Counted from the stretch's first letter, positions 5,479 to 14,587 are shown. The stretch: DNA of 14,588 nucleotides from Bacteroidaceae bacterium (GCA_017557475.1 JAFYYO010000385.1:1-14588), one strand, 5' to 3'. Notes: generated by a model not told the origin, from the letters alone. Translations and numbers: made by a program.

Positions 5479-8283
5479 TTGAAGGCAAGATTATTATCGA
5501 TACTGACGGCTTGTTATGTCTTGGCGGCATTGGCAGCGCGTCCTGCAGGAAGAATGAACTTCCTGAGGGAAGCCGTTGATTCGCTTTTGACGGACAGTTT
5601 GCTTGATTCTGTCAAAGTGCAGACAATGCCTTTGCGTGCCTATACCATCTTGCCTGATTCTGTGTCACAGGACACTGTCCCCGTCGATACCACACCCAAG
5701 AGCAAGAACGCTCTCGACATGCCTGTCAACTATTCGGCAGAAGACTCCATTACCTTCGACTATGGTCGCTCTCGTGCCAACCTTTATGGTGGCGGCAAGG
5801 TCCAGTATCAAAACTTGGAACTTGAGGCGGACATCATCAACATCGCCATCGATAGTAGCCTTGTTCATGCTACAGGTCGTACGGACTCTACAGGCAATGT
5901 CGTCGGCAAACCGCTTTTCCGTCAGGGACAGGACGAGTACGAACCAGACAGCATCAGCTATAACTTCCGAACACGAAAAGCATTCATCTCCAATGTCTAC
6001 ACTCAGCAGGGCGAGGGCTACATGAAGAGCATGGACGGAAAGCGCGACAGTTGTGGCACGATGTATATAAAGAAAGCCTTCTATTCGACTTGCGATGCCG
6101 AGCATCCTCACTTCTATCTCAACATGACTCGAGCCAAGATGCGACCAGGCAAGGATGTGGTGTTTGGCCCGACCTATCTTGTTGTCTGCGACGTTCCGAT
6201 GCCGTTGGCGATTCCATATGGTTTCTTCCCCTTCAAGAGCAAGTACAGCAGTGGCTTCATCATGCCGAGTTATGGCGACGAGACATCAAGAGGCTTCTAT
6301 CTGCGAGAAGGTGGTTACTACTTTGCTTTCAACGACTATGTCGATGCCAAGATACTGGGTGACATCTATACAAAAGGCTCTTGGGCTCTTTCGGGACAAT
6401 CCACCTACAAGAAACGTTATCGCTTTTCAGGCAACCTGTACATCAGTTACCAGCACACTCAAACAGGCGAGAAGAACATGCCGGACTTTGCTGTCAACAA
6501 GAGTTTCAAGGTGACTTGGAGCCACAGGCAAGACCCTAAAGCCAATCCGTCGCAAAGTTTCTCGGCCAGTGTGAACTTTGCTACGAGCAGCTACGAGCGC
6601 AATAACTTGGTGAGTATGTACAATCCGGAGAGTTACACGCAGAGTACCAGGACGAGTAGTATCTCTTATAGTAAGTCGTTCTCCGATATCGGCCTGACCT
6701 TAAGCGGCACCTTCAACCTTGCTCAGAATGTGCGAGACAGCAGCATTGCCGTCACTCTGCCCAACCTCACCATTCAGCTCAACCGCTTCTATCCCTTTAA
6801 GCGAAAGAAAATGGCAGGCAAGGAGCGATGGTACGAGAAGATTGGTATGAGTTATTCGGGCACTCTTACTAACAGTATCAACACCAAGGAGAATCTCCTC
6901 TTTAAGAGTAGTCTGACAAAAGATTGGCGTAATGGCATGCGGCATCAAATCCCTATTAACGCCAGCTTTACTATTCTCAAGTACATCAATGTCACGCCCA
7001 ACTTCACTTTTGTTGACCGTATGTACAGCAAGAAGGTTATGCAGTCGTGGGACGAAGAGCGTCGTGCCGTACAGCGAGACACCGTCTATGGCTTCTACAA
7101 CGTCTATAACTTCAACATGGGTGTTAGTGCCAACACTAAGCTTTACGGCTTCTATACGCCGATGCCTTGGTTCGGAGGAAAGAAGATAAAAGCCATTCGA
7201 CACATGGTTACACCTTCCGTTTCTTTCAGTTATTCGCCTGACTTCAGTAAACCGATGTGGGGCTTCTATGACACATACGTCCGTACTGATGCCAACGGCA
7301 ACGTCTCCACCGTCACTTATTCCCCGTTTAATGGTTCTCCGTATGGCACAGCTCCAAGCGGCATGAACGGAAGCGTCCAGTTTGATGTTACTAACAATCT
7401 GGAGATGAAATTGCGTTCTGAACGCGACTCTACTGGCGAGAAGAAGATAAGTCTCCTTGATGAGTTGGGCATGTCGATGAGTTATAACATGGCAGCAAAG
7501 AAGAAGCCTTGGAGCGACCTCAGTATGCGACTCCGCCTCAAGCTTACCAAATCCTACACCTTCTCTATGAATGCGGTCTTCGCCACCTATGCCTACGAGT
7601 TCGACAAGAATGGTAATGTCTTCGTTGGCGACCATACTGAGTGGGGACAGGGACGCTTCGGACGCTTCCAAGGTATGAACCAGAACCTCCACTACACCTT
7701 CAACAATCAGACCTTCAAGAAGCTTTTGGGCATGAGGGACAAAGTGACGAAACGGTTCAGTAGCCAAGATGAAGAAGACGAGGATCTGTATTACGAGGAT
7801 GAAGACGAGGCGGATCCCACCATGCAAAACGTCGATCCTGACCGCAAGAAGGGCAGGGAAAGAAAGGGGGAAGAAGAGTCGAGCGAAGTGGATGCCGACG
7901 GCTACCTCAAGTTCAAGATGCCTTGGAGTCTTACTGTCAGCTATGGTGTGTCGATGAGAGAGAACACCAGCGCGCAAATCAATCCTAAGCGAATGCGCTA
8001 TCCCTACAGGTTCAGCCAGACACTCAACTTCTCGGGAAATGTAAGCATAGCAGAAGGTTGGAACATCAACTTCTCGTCGGGCTACGACTTCAACTACAAG
8101 AAGTTGAGTATGACGACCGTTTCTTTGGCTCGCGACTTGCATTGCTTCTCGATGTCGTGCAGCATGGTCATCTCTCCTTATACCAGCTTCAACTTCCTCT
8201 TTGCCTGCAAGGCCGGCACTCTGGCCGATGCTCTCCGATGGAGGAAGCAAAGCTCCTACAGCAGCAATGTAGAGTGGTATTGA
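5479..8283 (+). CDS. lptD: LptD-like outer-membrane LPS assembly protein (OstA family)
   Basis: A 934-residue protein matching the long LptD form of Bacteroidetes, the outer-membrane translocon that places lipopolysaccharide in the outer leaflet. Residues 1-20 are a signal peptide (MKARLLSILTACYVLAALAA). About 80-200 is an OstA-like periplasmic domain (ITFDYGRSRANLYGGGKVQYQ, LELEADIINI, DSISYNFRTRKAFI), which receives LPS from the LptA bridge. About 230-934 is the barrel, with alternating strands and a terminal aromatic (VEWY). The start is TTG at 5479: an in-frame stop lies at 5473-5475, and the next ATG (residue 26) would remove the signal peptide. Residues 761-808 are a highly charged insert, acidic then basic (DEEDEDLYYEDEDEAD, DRKKGRERKGEEE), probably an extramembrane loop. 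No lptE is nearby, and the Cys pattern differs from the E. coli disulfide layout. Confidence 0.9.
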   Translation: MKARLLSILTACYVLAALAARPAGRMNFLREAVDSLLTDSLLDSVKVQTMPLRAYTILPDSVSQDTVPVDTTPKSKNALDMPVNYSAEDSITFDYGRSRANLYGGGKVQYQNLELEADIINIAIDSSLVHATGRTDSTGNVVGKPLFRQGQDEYEPDSISYNFRTRKAFISNVYTQQGEGYMKSMDGKRDSCGTMYIKKAFYSTCDAEHPHFYLNMTRAKMRPGKDVVFGPTYLVVCDVPMPLAIPYGFFPFKSKYSSGFIMPSYGDETSRGFYLREGGYYFAFNDYVDAKILGDIYTKGSWALSGQSTYKKRYRFSGNLYISYQHTQTGEKNMPDFAVNKSFKVTWSHRQDPKANPSQSFSASVNFATSSYERNNLVSMYNPESYTQSTRTSSISYSKSFSDIGLTLSGTFNLAQNVRDSSIAVTLPNLTIQLNRFYPFKRKKMAGKERWYEKIGMSYSGTLTNSINTKENLLFKSSLTKDWRNGMRHQIPINASFTILKYINVTPNFTFVDRMYSKKVMQSWDEERRAVQRDTVYGFYNVYNFNMGVSANTKLYGFYTPMPWFGGKKIKAIRHMVTPSVSFSYSPDFSKPMWGFYDTYVRTDANGNVSTVTYSPFNGSPYGTAPSGMNGSVQFDVTNNLEMKLRSERDSTGEKKISLLDELGMSMSYNMAAKKKPWSDLSMRLRLKLTKSYTFSMNAVFATYAYEFDKNGNVFVGDHTEWGQGRFGRFQGMNQNLHYTFNNQTFKKLLGMRDKVTKRFSSQDEEDEDLYYEDEDEADPTMQNVDPDRKKGRERKGEEESSEVDADGYLKFKMPWSLTVSYGVSMRENTSAQINPKRMRYPYRFSQTLNFSGNVSIAEGWNINFSSGYDFNYKKLSMTTVSLARDLHCFSMSCSMVISPYTSFNFLFACKAGTLADALRWRKQSSYSSNVEWY

Positions 8284-8307
8284 TTCCGCTTATTAGGCTA
8301 AGTGAAA

Positions 8308-8395
8308 AATTAGCCGTGCCTAGTTTGCCAATTAGCCGTGTCTAGTTTGCCAACTAGACGTGCCTAGTTGACCAATTAGCCGTGCCTGGTTTTTT
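8308..8395. repeat. 4 x 22-bp tandem array between convergent lptD and engB
   Basis: Units start at 8308, 8330, 8352 and 8374. Each opens AAyTAG, carries CGTG at the same position and contains CTAGTT (CTGGTT in the fourth). Units 1 and 2 differ by one base. The unit 2/3 junction forms TCTAGTT-TGCC-AACTAGA, a perfect 7-bp dyad. The array ends in a run of seven T (8390-8396) that could help terminate lptD transcription. The engB stop codon begins two bases later, so the array fills almost the whole intergenic gap. It shares size and design with the array at 2974-3061. Confidence 0.75.
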
Positions 8396-8397
8396 TG

Positions 8398-9057
8398 CTA
8401 AGCCTTAATGATGTTTTCGATATACTCGAGAAGTTCCTCTTTGCCCTGCTTCGTCTCGCTGCTCGTGATGAAGTGTGGGGGCAATTCCTCCCATTGTTTC
8501 GAGAGCTCGCTCAAGTAGTGCTTGACGTTTCCGGCAAGCTTTCCTTTCGAGAGCTTGTCGGCCTTGGTGAAGACGATGCTGAAGGGGATGCCGTTCTCGC
8601 CAAGCCACTCGATGAACTCAAGGTCGATGCGTTGAGGTTCGTGACGGGCATCGATAAGTAAAAAGAGGTTCATCATCTGCTCCCTTCGCAGGATGTAGCC
8701 TGTTATCATCCGTTGTAACTCATCCCTTTGCTTCTGTCCTCTCTTCGCATAACCATAGCCAGGAAGGTCGACGAGATACCAATGGCCCCCCTCCTTCTCC
8801 CCCGAGGGGGAGTGACCTTTTGACTGTTGTCCGTTGTCCGTTGTCTGTTGACTTTTGATAAGGAAATGATTAATCAGCACGGTTTTGCCAGGCGTAGCAG
8901 ACGTCTTGGCGAGATGCGCTTTGCCTGTCAGCATATTGATGAGGCTGGACTTGCCAACGTTACTTCGCCCGATAAAAGCGAACTCAGGCAGTTCTCCTGC
9001 AGGACATTGGTCCACACGAGCACTGCTGATGGAGTATTCGGCAGAAGTAATGAGCAT
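8398..9057 (-). CDS. engB: EngB (YihA/YsxC) ribosome-biogenesis GTPase with a linker insertion
   Basis: A 219-residue GTPase of the TRAFAC/Era-like class needed for assembly of the large ribosomal subunit. Motifs: G1 GRSNVGKS (30-37), the switch I region TPGKT (55-59), G3 DLPG (97-100) followed by YGYAK, G4 TKAD (164-167), and G5-like SSETK (199-203). All are intact, so the protein is probably active. Family members are usually about 200 residues. The extra length is at 69-92 ([24 protein letters not shown]), between strand NHFLI and strand WYLVDLPG, in what should be a short beta-turn; this stretch is encoded by repeat DNA annotated separately. The gene lies 20 bp downstream of the DUF3078 gene and probably shares its transcript. 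Confidence 0.95.
   Translation of the reverse strand: MLITSAEYSISSARVDQCPAGELPEFAFIGRSNVGKSSLINMLTGKAHLAKTSATPGKTVLINHFLIKSQQTTDNGQQSKGHSPSGEKEGGHWYLVDLPGYGYAKRGQKQRDELQRMITGYILRREQMMNLFLLIDARHEPQRIDLEFIEWLGENGIPFSIVFTKADKLSKGKLAGNVKHYLSELSKQWEELPPHFITSSETKQGKEELLEYIENIIKA
8782..8854. repeat. In-frame repeat insertion within engB: C-rich hairpin plus 5 x 7-bp array
   Basis: The segment coding residues 69-92 of EngB has two parts. On the + strand, 8786-8815 is C6-TCCTTCT followed by a CTCCCCC/GGGGGAG dyad. Then 8820-8854 is five heptamers: TTGACTG, TTGTCCG, TTGTCCG, TTGTCTG, TTGACTT. The coding excess is 24 codons, so the total is a multiple of three although neither the 35-bp array nor its 7-bp unit is. 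The C-rich part resembles nt 540-566 in uvrD. Confidence 0.7.
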
Positions 9058-9077
9058 AGGACTAATGGGTAAGAGCC

Positions 9078-10394
9078 TTAGAAATGGTATGTCAAGCCCA
9101 TACTAAGCAGTTCCTTGAACATGAGATAAGTGCCGTCATGATCCTTTCCAGAGCGATAATTCTTGTTACTGTTGTCGAAGCGAGGATAGAGATGAAGGTT
9201 CGCAGTAATGAGTTTCGTGACTGTGAAGTTGAAGTTATTCTCCCATTCCCAGATATGATAGTCAAAGTTGCTGAACCAGTACATTCGGTTTATCCAGAGA
9301 ATTTGCTTGCAGATCTGGTACTTTGTACTCAAGGTAATGTTGGGACCAAACGTGGTCTTCTGGTTCTTATCTGCTGGTATGCCGAAATTCGTAACGAGGT
9401 CATCATCGTTGACATACAGGATCTTCATGGCAAGAGGGGCAATGTTGAGCTGACCTGTAAACGCCTTCTTCTTGCCCCAAGCAATTTCGTATTTCATACT
9501 GGGGGCAACCGTAACTTCAAGAGGAGACAGGAACTTCGAGGTGACCTTATCAGTATTCCTCTGATAGTTAGGTGCAATCTGGGTCTGAAGAATTACCAAA
9601 AGAGAGTAGTACCAGTTCTTCCAAGCCTTGTAGCCGGCATTCCCTGTGTAGCGAAGCAGGTTGTGGTTTGGGCGGAAAGTACGGTTTTGGTCGGTTTCTG
9701 TCGTTTGGAAACCTAGTTGAGCATCCAGCGTGTTTTCCCAAGTTATCTTGCGTAGGTCGTTATAGTTGGCTCGCAAAGTCAGGTCGAAGTTGCCGGTCCA
9801 GTTGGTCTCACCACCTTTGTACCAGTTGTCCGAGATAAAGTTCTGGGCAAACTGCAACGAACTGGTACCCGAGAATTTCCAGAAGTTGGGACGACGGGTG
9901 ATGACCTCCACAGGCCCGTCTATCTCGGGAACCAGATTCGCGGCGGCAATCTGGTCGGCAAGTTTGTCAGAGGACTGCAGCCTATCATTGATGTCGCTTC
10001 GGATAGCGGTCTGTCCCATGATGTCGCTTTCTGTCTGTGTCACCAGTTGTGGAGCTCTGGCATAAAGCATGGAGAGCATCTTTCTGGAAGCGAAGATACG
10101 CTGAATCTGCAGGTCGGGGCTAGAGGTATTCGTCTGGCCCAAGGCTTGATGCAGCGGTGAACTATATAGTGCAGGTTGGGACAGGATCTGATAGTAGTAG
10201 GGGTTCGGAACAGCAGAAGTCGCATCAGTATTTAATGAGTCGCGTTCCTTAACCAGTGAATCAAGAGCTTGCAAGTAATTCTTCAAGACGAAAGAAGAGT
10301 CGCTATGAACTTCTTCGTGATGTTCCGTCTTTAACGTGCAGTTGGCGTTAAGAGCCATCAAGCAGATGCTGAAAAGTATTGTGATGCGCTTCAT
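9078..10394 (-). CDS. DUF3078 family predicted outer-membrane beta-barrel protein
   Basis: A 438-residue exported protein. Residues 1 to about 17 are a signal peptide ([17 protein letters not shown]). Cys19 follows, but ANC is a poor lipobox, so ordinary cleavage is more likely. Residues 20-165 look periplasmic, polar and partly helical. From about 170 come amphipathic strands rich in aromatic residues, opening with the DUF3078-type motif [18 protein letters not shown] (190-207) and [13 protein letters not shown] (217-229). The protein ends in TYHF, whose final Phe suits recognition by the BAM complex. The function of the family is unknown. It is first in a likely two-gene unit with engB and divergent from yidC. 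The start has a good Shine-Dalgarno-like AGGAGAA immediately upstream of the ATG and a promoter box at 10411-10418. Confidence 0.85.
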   Translation of the reverse strand: MKRITILFSICLMALNANCTLKTEHHEEVHSDSSFVLKNYLQALDSLVKERDSLNTDATSAVPNPYYYQILSQPALYSSPLHQALGQTNTSSPDLQIQRIFASRKMLSMLYARAPQLVTQTESDIMGQTAIRSDINDRLQSSDKLADQIAAANLVPEIDGPVEVITRRPNFWKFSGTSSLQFAQNFISDNWYKGGETNWTGNFDLTLRANYNDLRKITWENTLDAQLGFQTTETDQNRTFRPNHNLLRYTGNAGYKAWKNWYYSLLVILQTQIAPNYQRNTDKVTSKFLSPLEVTVAPSMKYEIAWGKKKAFTGQLNIAPLAMKILYVNDDDLVTNFGIPADKNQKTTFGPNITLSTKYQICKQILWINRMYWFSNFDYHIWEWENNFNFTVTKLITANLHLYPRFDNSNKNYRSGKDHDGTYLMFKELLSMGLTYHF

Positions 10395-10410
10395 TTCTCC
10401 TAATTTTGTG

Positions 10411-10418
10411 CAAAGATA
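10411..10418 (-). promoter_or_regulatory. Putative -7 promoter box of the DUF3078-engB unit
   Basis: The minus strand reads TATCTTTG, fitting TAnnTTTG, 16 bp upstream of the ATG at 10394. The place where the -33 box should lie (about 10438-10441) is inside the heptamer array, and no TTTG on this strand is present there. Confidence 0.55.
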
Positions 10419-10424
10419 CGAAAA

Positions 10425-10459
10425 AGTTTAGAGTTTAGAGTTTAAAGTTTAAAGTTTTT
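10425..10459. repeat. 5 x 7-bp tandem repeat (AGTTTAR) in the divergent promoter region
   Basis: Heptamers AGTTTAG, AGTTTAG, AGTTTAA, AGTTTAA, AGTTTTT run without gaps between the two opposing -7 boxes at 10411-10418 and 10462-10469. The -33 regions of both promoters fall within the array, so a change in unit number could alter both promoters. Confidence 0.8.
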
Positions 10460-10461
10460 TG

Positions 10462-10469
10462 TACTTTTG
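10462..10469 (+). promoter_or_regulatory. Putative -7 promoter box of the yidC-S9 peptidase operon
   Basis: TACTTTTG fits TAnnTTTG and lies 32 bp before the yidC ATG at 10502. It directly abuts the heptamer array. A purine-rich AAAAGGA about 10 bp before the ATG may aid ribosome binding. Confidence 0.55.
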
Positions 10470-10501
10470 CACGACTAAAGGAATAAAAGGACTAAACAAA
10501 T

Positions 10502-12358
10502 ATGGATAAAAACACAGTTACAGGATTCATTCTCATTGCACTCGTCGTGATTGGCTTCAGCTGGTACAGTCAGCCCAGCAAGGAAGAGTTGGAAGCGATG
10601 GCACAACGGGACAGTATTGCTGCCATAGAGCGTCAGAAGCAGGCAGAAGCCGAGAAAGTTGAGACCAAAGAGGCTGTTGCTTCTCCTGCAATCCCAGATA
10701 GCAATGCTCTCTTCTTCTCGCAAAATGGTGGCGAAGGGCAGCGCATCGAACTCAAGAATAATAAGGTAAAGGTTGGTATCAGCAGCAAGGGTGCTGTTGT
10801 GGAAGATGCCGAGATTATCGGTTACAAGAGTCGTCGCAGGGATGGTGATGTCTTGATTCTTGGCAAAGAAGACGCACAGATGAAGTTCACGCTGCCCCTC
10901 AAGCAGGAAAACCTTTGCTTTGCCGACCTCAGTTTCAATGTTACGGAGCAAAGCGACTCGAGCGTCACCTTCGCAGTAGAGCAGGATGGCAAGCAGTTGC
11001 AGGTAAGCTATACGCTCCGCCCAGATGCCTATATGCTCGATATGGACATCGTTTGTGAGGGCTTAGAAGGTTTGGCGATGCCTGGCCAGAGCAACCTGCT
11101 CATCGATTGGAAAGCAAACATCCTTCAACAAGAAAAGGGCAGGGACTTCGAGAACCGCTACAGTTCGCTCACTTACAAAAGGCAGGGAAAGGGCGTGAAG
11201 AAGCTCAACGAGATGAAGGACGAAAGCAAGGAACCCGAGGAACCACTCGAGTGGATTGCCTTCAAGAACCAGTTCTTCAGCGCTGTCCTCATGAGTGAAA
11301 AGCCGATGACGCAGGCTTCACTTTCTACCGAACAACTTAAAGACGAGAAAGATTACCTGAAGCGTTACGAGGCCTCGCTGCAAGTGCCGTTCGACGCAAC
11401 AGGCAAAGAGTCCACTCACATGCAGATGTATCTTGGTCCGAACGACTTCCATATTCTCAAGGCGCACAGCAAGATGACGGCTTACGGCTCGGATGCTGAC
11501 CTCGATGAACTCGTCTATCTCGGTTGGTCGTTCTTCCGTTTCATCAATCGTTGGTCAATCCTCTACATCTTCGACTGGCTTAAGGCCTTTGGTTTGCCGA
11601 TGGGTATTGTTCTTCTTCTGCTGACAATCATCATCAAAGTGCTTGTCTTCCCAACTCAGAAAAAGAGCTATATAAGTAGTGCAAAGATGCGTGTCCTTAA
11701 GCCGAAGATTGACGAACTCTCTAAGCAATATCCCAATCCCGACCAGGCAATGCAGAAGCAACAGGCCACGATGCAGCTCTATAACCAGTATGGAGTCAGT
11801 CCTATGGGCGGATGCTTGCCGATGCTCATACAGGCGCCCATCTGGATAGCGATGTTCAACTTCATTCCTAATGCCATCGACCTGCGAGGCGAGAGCTTCC
11901 TTTGGGCTGATGACCTGAGTGCTTACGACGACGTCATTCGTTGGGGGAAGAACATTTGGCTTATCGGCAACCACTTGAGCATTTTCTGTCTTCTCTTTAG
12001 CTTGACCAACATCATCAACACCTGGATATCGATGAGGCAACAGCAGAACCAGTTCACAGGTGAGCAGGCTCAGCAGATGAAGATGATGCAGTGGATGATG
12101 TATCTGATGCCTTTGATGTTCTTCTTCTGGTTCAATAACTACTCCAGCGGTTTGAGCTACTTCTACTTCATATCCGGCTTGCTCAACATTGTCACGATGT
12201 GGTACCTGAGATGGAAGACCGATGACAAGAAATTGCTTGCCGGTCTTGAGTCTTATCGCGAGCAACACAAGAACGATCCAAAGAAAGCATCTGGTCTTCA
12301 GGCACGCCTAGAGGCTCTGCAGAAGATGCAACAGGAGCAGGCAAACCGTAGGAAGTAA
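10502..12358 (+). CDS. yidC: YidC membrane protein insertase (Oxa1/Alb3 family)
   Basis: A 618-residue inner-membrane insertase that places membrane proteins into the lipid bilayer alone or with SecYEG. TM1 is about residues 7-22 (TGFILIALVVIGFSWY), followed by a Glu/Lys-rich linker (26-60) and the large periplasmic P1 domain (about 70-340). The conserved core has TM2 at about 366-383 with K379 at the place of the hydrophilic-groove basic residue (TIIIKVLVFP), then a cytoplasmic helical hairpin (MRVLKPKIDELSKQY). TM3 carries GGCLPMLIQAPIWIAMF (436-452), TM4 is about 487-510, and TM5/6 about 530-568 (MPLMFFFWFNNYSSGLSYFYF). The C-terminal tail is basic and Gln-rich. Length is typical for Bacteroidetes. 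The S9 peptidase gene follows after 18 bp, indicating one transcript. Confidence 0.97.
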   Translation: MDKNTVTGFILIALVVIGFSWYSQPSKEELEAMAQRDSIAAIERQKQAEAEKVETKEAVASPAIPDSNALFFSQNGGEGQRIELKNNKVKVGISSKGAVVEDAEIIGYKSRRRDGDVLILGKEDAQMKFTLPLKQENLCFADLSFNVTEQSDSSVTFAVEQDGKQLQVSYTLRPDAYMLDMDIVCEGLEGLAMPGQSNLLIDWKANILQQEKGRDFENRYSSLTYKRQGKGVKKLNEMKDESKEPEEPLEWIAFKNQFFSAVLMSEKPMTQASLSTEQLKDEKDYLKRYEASLQVPFDATGKESTHMQMYLGPNDFHILKAHSKMTAYGSDADLDELVYLGWSFFRFINRWSILYIFDWLKAFGLPMGIVLLLLTIIIKVLVFPTQKKSYISSAKMRVLKPKIDELSKQYPNPDQAMQKQQATMQLYNQYGVSPMGGCLPMLIQAPIWIAMFNFIPNAIDLRGESFLWADDLSAYDDVIRWGKNIWLIGNHLSIFCLLFSLTNIINTWISMRQQQNQFTGEQAQQMKMMQWMMYLMPLMFFFWFNNYSSGLSYFYFISGLLNIVTMWYLRWKTDDKKLLAGLESYREQHKNDPKKASGLQARLEALQKMQQEQANRRK

Positions 12359-12376
12359 ACTCGTAAAACAGCATAT

Positions 12377-14587
12377 ATGAAAAAGATACTAACGATTATG
12401 GCAGCGGCTCTATTGTGTGCAGCATGCGGTACGCAGAAGGAAAGCGACAAAGTTAACATAGCAAAGCAAACCGTTCAGCTCGAAGGAGACCTTATGACGC
12501 CTGAAGCTCTTTGGGCTATGAGCCGCATTAGTGGCTATCAGGCTTCGCCCGACGGCAAGCACATCGTGTTCCAGATGGGCTATTACAGCGTGGCAGAAAA
12601 CAGAAGTCACCAAGTTCTTTGGATGATGAATGCTGACGGTAGCGAGCAGAAACAACTAACTGAAGATGCCGAGAACGAGACCGATGCACAATGGTTGGAC
12701 AATGAAACCATCGCTTTCCTTAGGGAAGGAGAGGTTTGGAAAATGGGCTTGAATGGCAACAAGCGCAAGCAACTGACCAAGACCGACGGCGCGGTAGAGG
12801 GCTTTATGTTCTCTCCAGACGGTAAGAAGGCCATCCTTTTGAAGAGTATCGACTTTAATGAAATCATCGAGAAGAAGCCCGAAGACCTTCCAAAGACTAC
12901 TGGTCGTGTGATAAACGACTTGATGTATCGCCATTGGGACCATTATGTGGAGAGCATCCAGCATCCTTTTGTGCTCGACCTCGAAACGGGTGAGGAGTTC
13001 GATATGCTCGAAGGCGAACCCTACGAATGCCCGATGGAACCCTTCGGCGGCATTGAGCAACTGGCTTGGAGCCCTGACTCGAAGTACATCGCCTTTACCT
13101 GTCGCTGCAAGACAGGCTTGGAGTATAGCATCTCTACCGACAGCGACATCTTCCTTTATGAAGTCGAAGCTCACGACCTCAACTCTTTTGAGCACACGAA
13201 GAACCTGTGCAAATATGGTCATGAGTTTGCCATTCAGCCTTGTGCCGCAATGGCTTATCATGGCGATGGAAAGCAGTTGAACCCTACCAAGACACTTAAA
13301 GACCAGGAAATCAACGTGAAGTCGGAGCACCAGAACGTCGGCTATGACACTAATCCGAAGTTCTCTCCCGACGGACGCTACGTGGCTTGGCTGTCTATGG
13401 AACGCGACGGCTACGAGAGCGACCGCAACCGTCTCTGCATCTTTGACTTGAAAGAAAACACCAAGACCTACGTCACGGAATCGCTCGACTCCAGCGTCGA
13501 TGACTATTGCTGGACGCCTGATTCGCGTACATTATACTTTATAGCTGTTTGGCACGCACAAGAGAACCTCTACAAGACCAACCTCGAGGGAGAGGTCAAG
13601 CAGCTTTCCAACGACTGGGCCGACTTTGGTTCTTTGCAGATGTTGAACGATAAAGAACTCGTTGCAGAACGTCATAGTTTCACGGCTCCCGCAGACCTTT
13701 ATGTCGTTAACCCTGGCGACAGCATTGCCGACACACAGATAAAGCAGATTACAGAAGTAAATAAGGAGATCCTCGACCAGCTTGCAAAGCCCAGCATCGA
13801 ACAGCGTTGGTGCAAGACAACCGATGGTCAGGATATGCTTTATTGGGTTATCCAGCCTCCTCACTTTGACCCCTCGAAGAAGTATCCTACGTTGCTCTTC
13901 TGTGAAGGCGGTCCTCAGAGTGCCGTTTCGCAGTTCTGGAGCTACCGTTGGAACTTTATGATTATGGCTTCGCAGGGTTATGTGGTGATTGCTCCGAACC
14001 GTCGAGGCGTGCCAGGCTTCGGACAGGAATGGCTCGAGGAAATCAGCGGAGACTGGACTGGACAGTGCATGAAGGACCTCCTTACCGCAATAGATGATGC
14101 TGCAGAGAACTTGCCGTATGTCGATAAAGACCGCTTGGGTGCAGTCGGAGCTTCGTTTGGCGGCTTCTCGGTTTACTATCTTGCAGGTCATCACGAAGGT
14201 CGCTTCAAGTGTTTCATCGCGCATGATGGATCCTTCAACCTCGAGGCGATGTACACCGAGACAGAGGAAAACTGGTTCTCTAACTGGGAGTATGACGATG
14301 CATACTGGAATAAAGACCAGACCGCTCGTGCTCGTAAGACCTATGAGAACAGTCCTCATCGCTTCGTGGACAAGTGGGATACGCCCATCCTTTGCATTCA
14401 TGGCGAGAAGGATTACCGCATTTGCGCGACTCAAGGCATGAGTGCTTTCAATGCAGCAAGATTGCGAGGAATAGAGGCGCAACTGCTCATCTTCCCCGAC
14501 GAGAACCATTGGGTGCTCAAACCACAAAACGGTATCTTGTGGCAGAGGACTTATTTTGCTTGGCTCGACAAGTGGCTTAAGAAGTAA
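12377..14587 (+). CDS. S9 family (prolyl oligopeptidase/DPP-type) serine peptidase, predicted lipoprotein
   Basis: A 736-residue peptidase. The N-terminus MKKILTIMAAALLCAACG is a lipoprotein signal with lipobox LCAAC, so Cys17 should be lipidated and the enzyme anchored in the envelope. Residues about 40-470 form a seven-bladed beta-propeller, shown by WD40-like PD40 turns such as ASPDGKHIVF (56-65), FSPDGKKAIL (145-154), WSPDSKYIAF (231-240) and FSPDGRYVAW (329-338). The catalytic alpha/beta-hydrolase domain is about 490-736, with nucleophile S593 in GASFGG, D679 in GEKDYRI and H711 in ENHWV. It most resembles the oligopeptidase/DPP5-like S9 group, which releases dipeptides in peptide-fermenting Bacteroidales; exact specificity cannot be assigned. 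It lies 18 bp after yidC, probably cotranscribed, with no strong Shine-Dalgarno. The stop ends one base before the window edge. Confidence 0.92.
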   Translation: MKKILTIMAAALLCAACGTQKESDKVNIAKQTVQLEGDLMTPEALWAMSRISGYQASPDGKHIVFQMGYYSVAENRSHQVLWMMNADGSEQKQLTEDAENETDAQWLDNETIAFLREGEVWKMGLNGNKRKQLTKTDGAVEGFMFSPDGKKAILLKSIDFNEIIEKKPEDLPKTTGRVINDLMYRHWDHYVESIQHPFVLDLETGEEFDMLEGEPYECPMEPFGGIEQLAWSPDSKYIAFTCRCKTGLEYSISTDSDIFLYEVEAHDLNSFEHTKNLCKYGHEFAIQPCAAMAYHGDGKQLNPTKTLKDQEINVKSEHQNVGYDTNPKFSPDGRYVAWLSMERDGYESDRNRLCIFDLKENTKTYVTESLDSSVDDYCWTPDSRTLYFIAVWHAQENLYKTNLEGEVKQLSNDWADFGSLQMLNDKELVAERHSFTAPADLYVVNPGDSIADTQIKQITEVNKEILDQLAKPSIEQRWCKTTDGQDMLYWVIQPPHFDPSKKYPTLLFCEGGPQSAVSQFWSYRWNFMIMASQGYVVIAPNRRGVPGFGQEWLEEISGDWTGQCMKDLLTAIDDAAENLPYVDKDRLGAVGASFGGFSVYYLAGHHEGRFKCFIAHDGSFNLEAMYTETEENWFSNWEYDDAYWNKDQTARARKTYENSPHRFVDKWDTPILCIHGEKDYRICATQGMSAFNAARLRGIEAQLLIFPDENHWVLKPQNGILWQRTYFAWLDKWLKK

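Noticed and set aside
6700..8250. Open frame of 516 codons antisense to lptD
   Set aside because: It lies wholly inside the clear LptD coding frame, has no domain I recognise, and is explained by the codon composition of the sense gene.
8308..8395. Possible short CRISPR array
   Set aside because: Units are 22 bp in direct head-to-tail contact with no unique spacers, and no cas genes are present.
13532..14527. Open frame of 331 codons antisense to the S9 peptidase
   Set aside because: It covers the catalytic domain in the opposite strand, shows no family features and is a shadow of the true frame.
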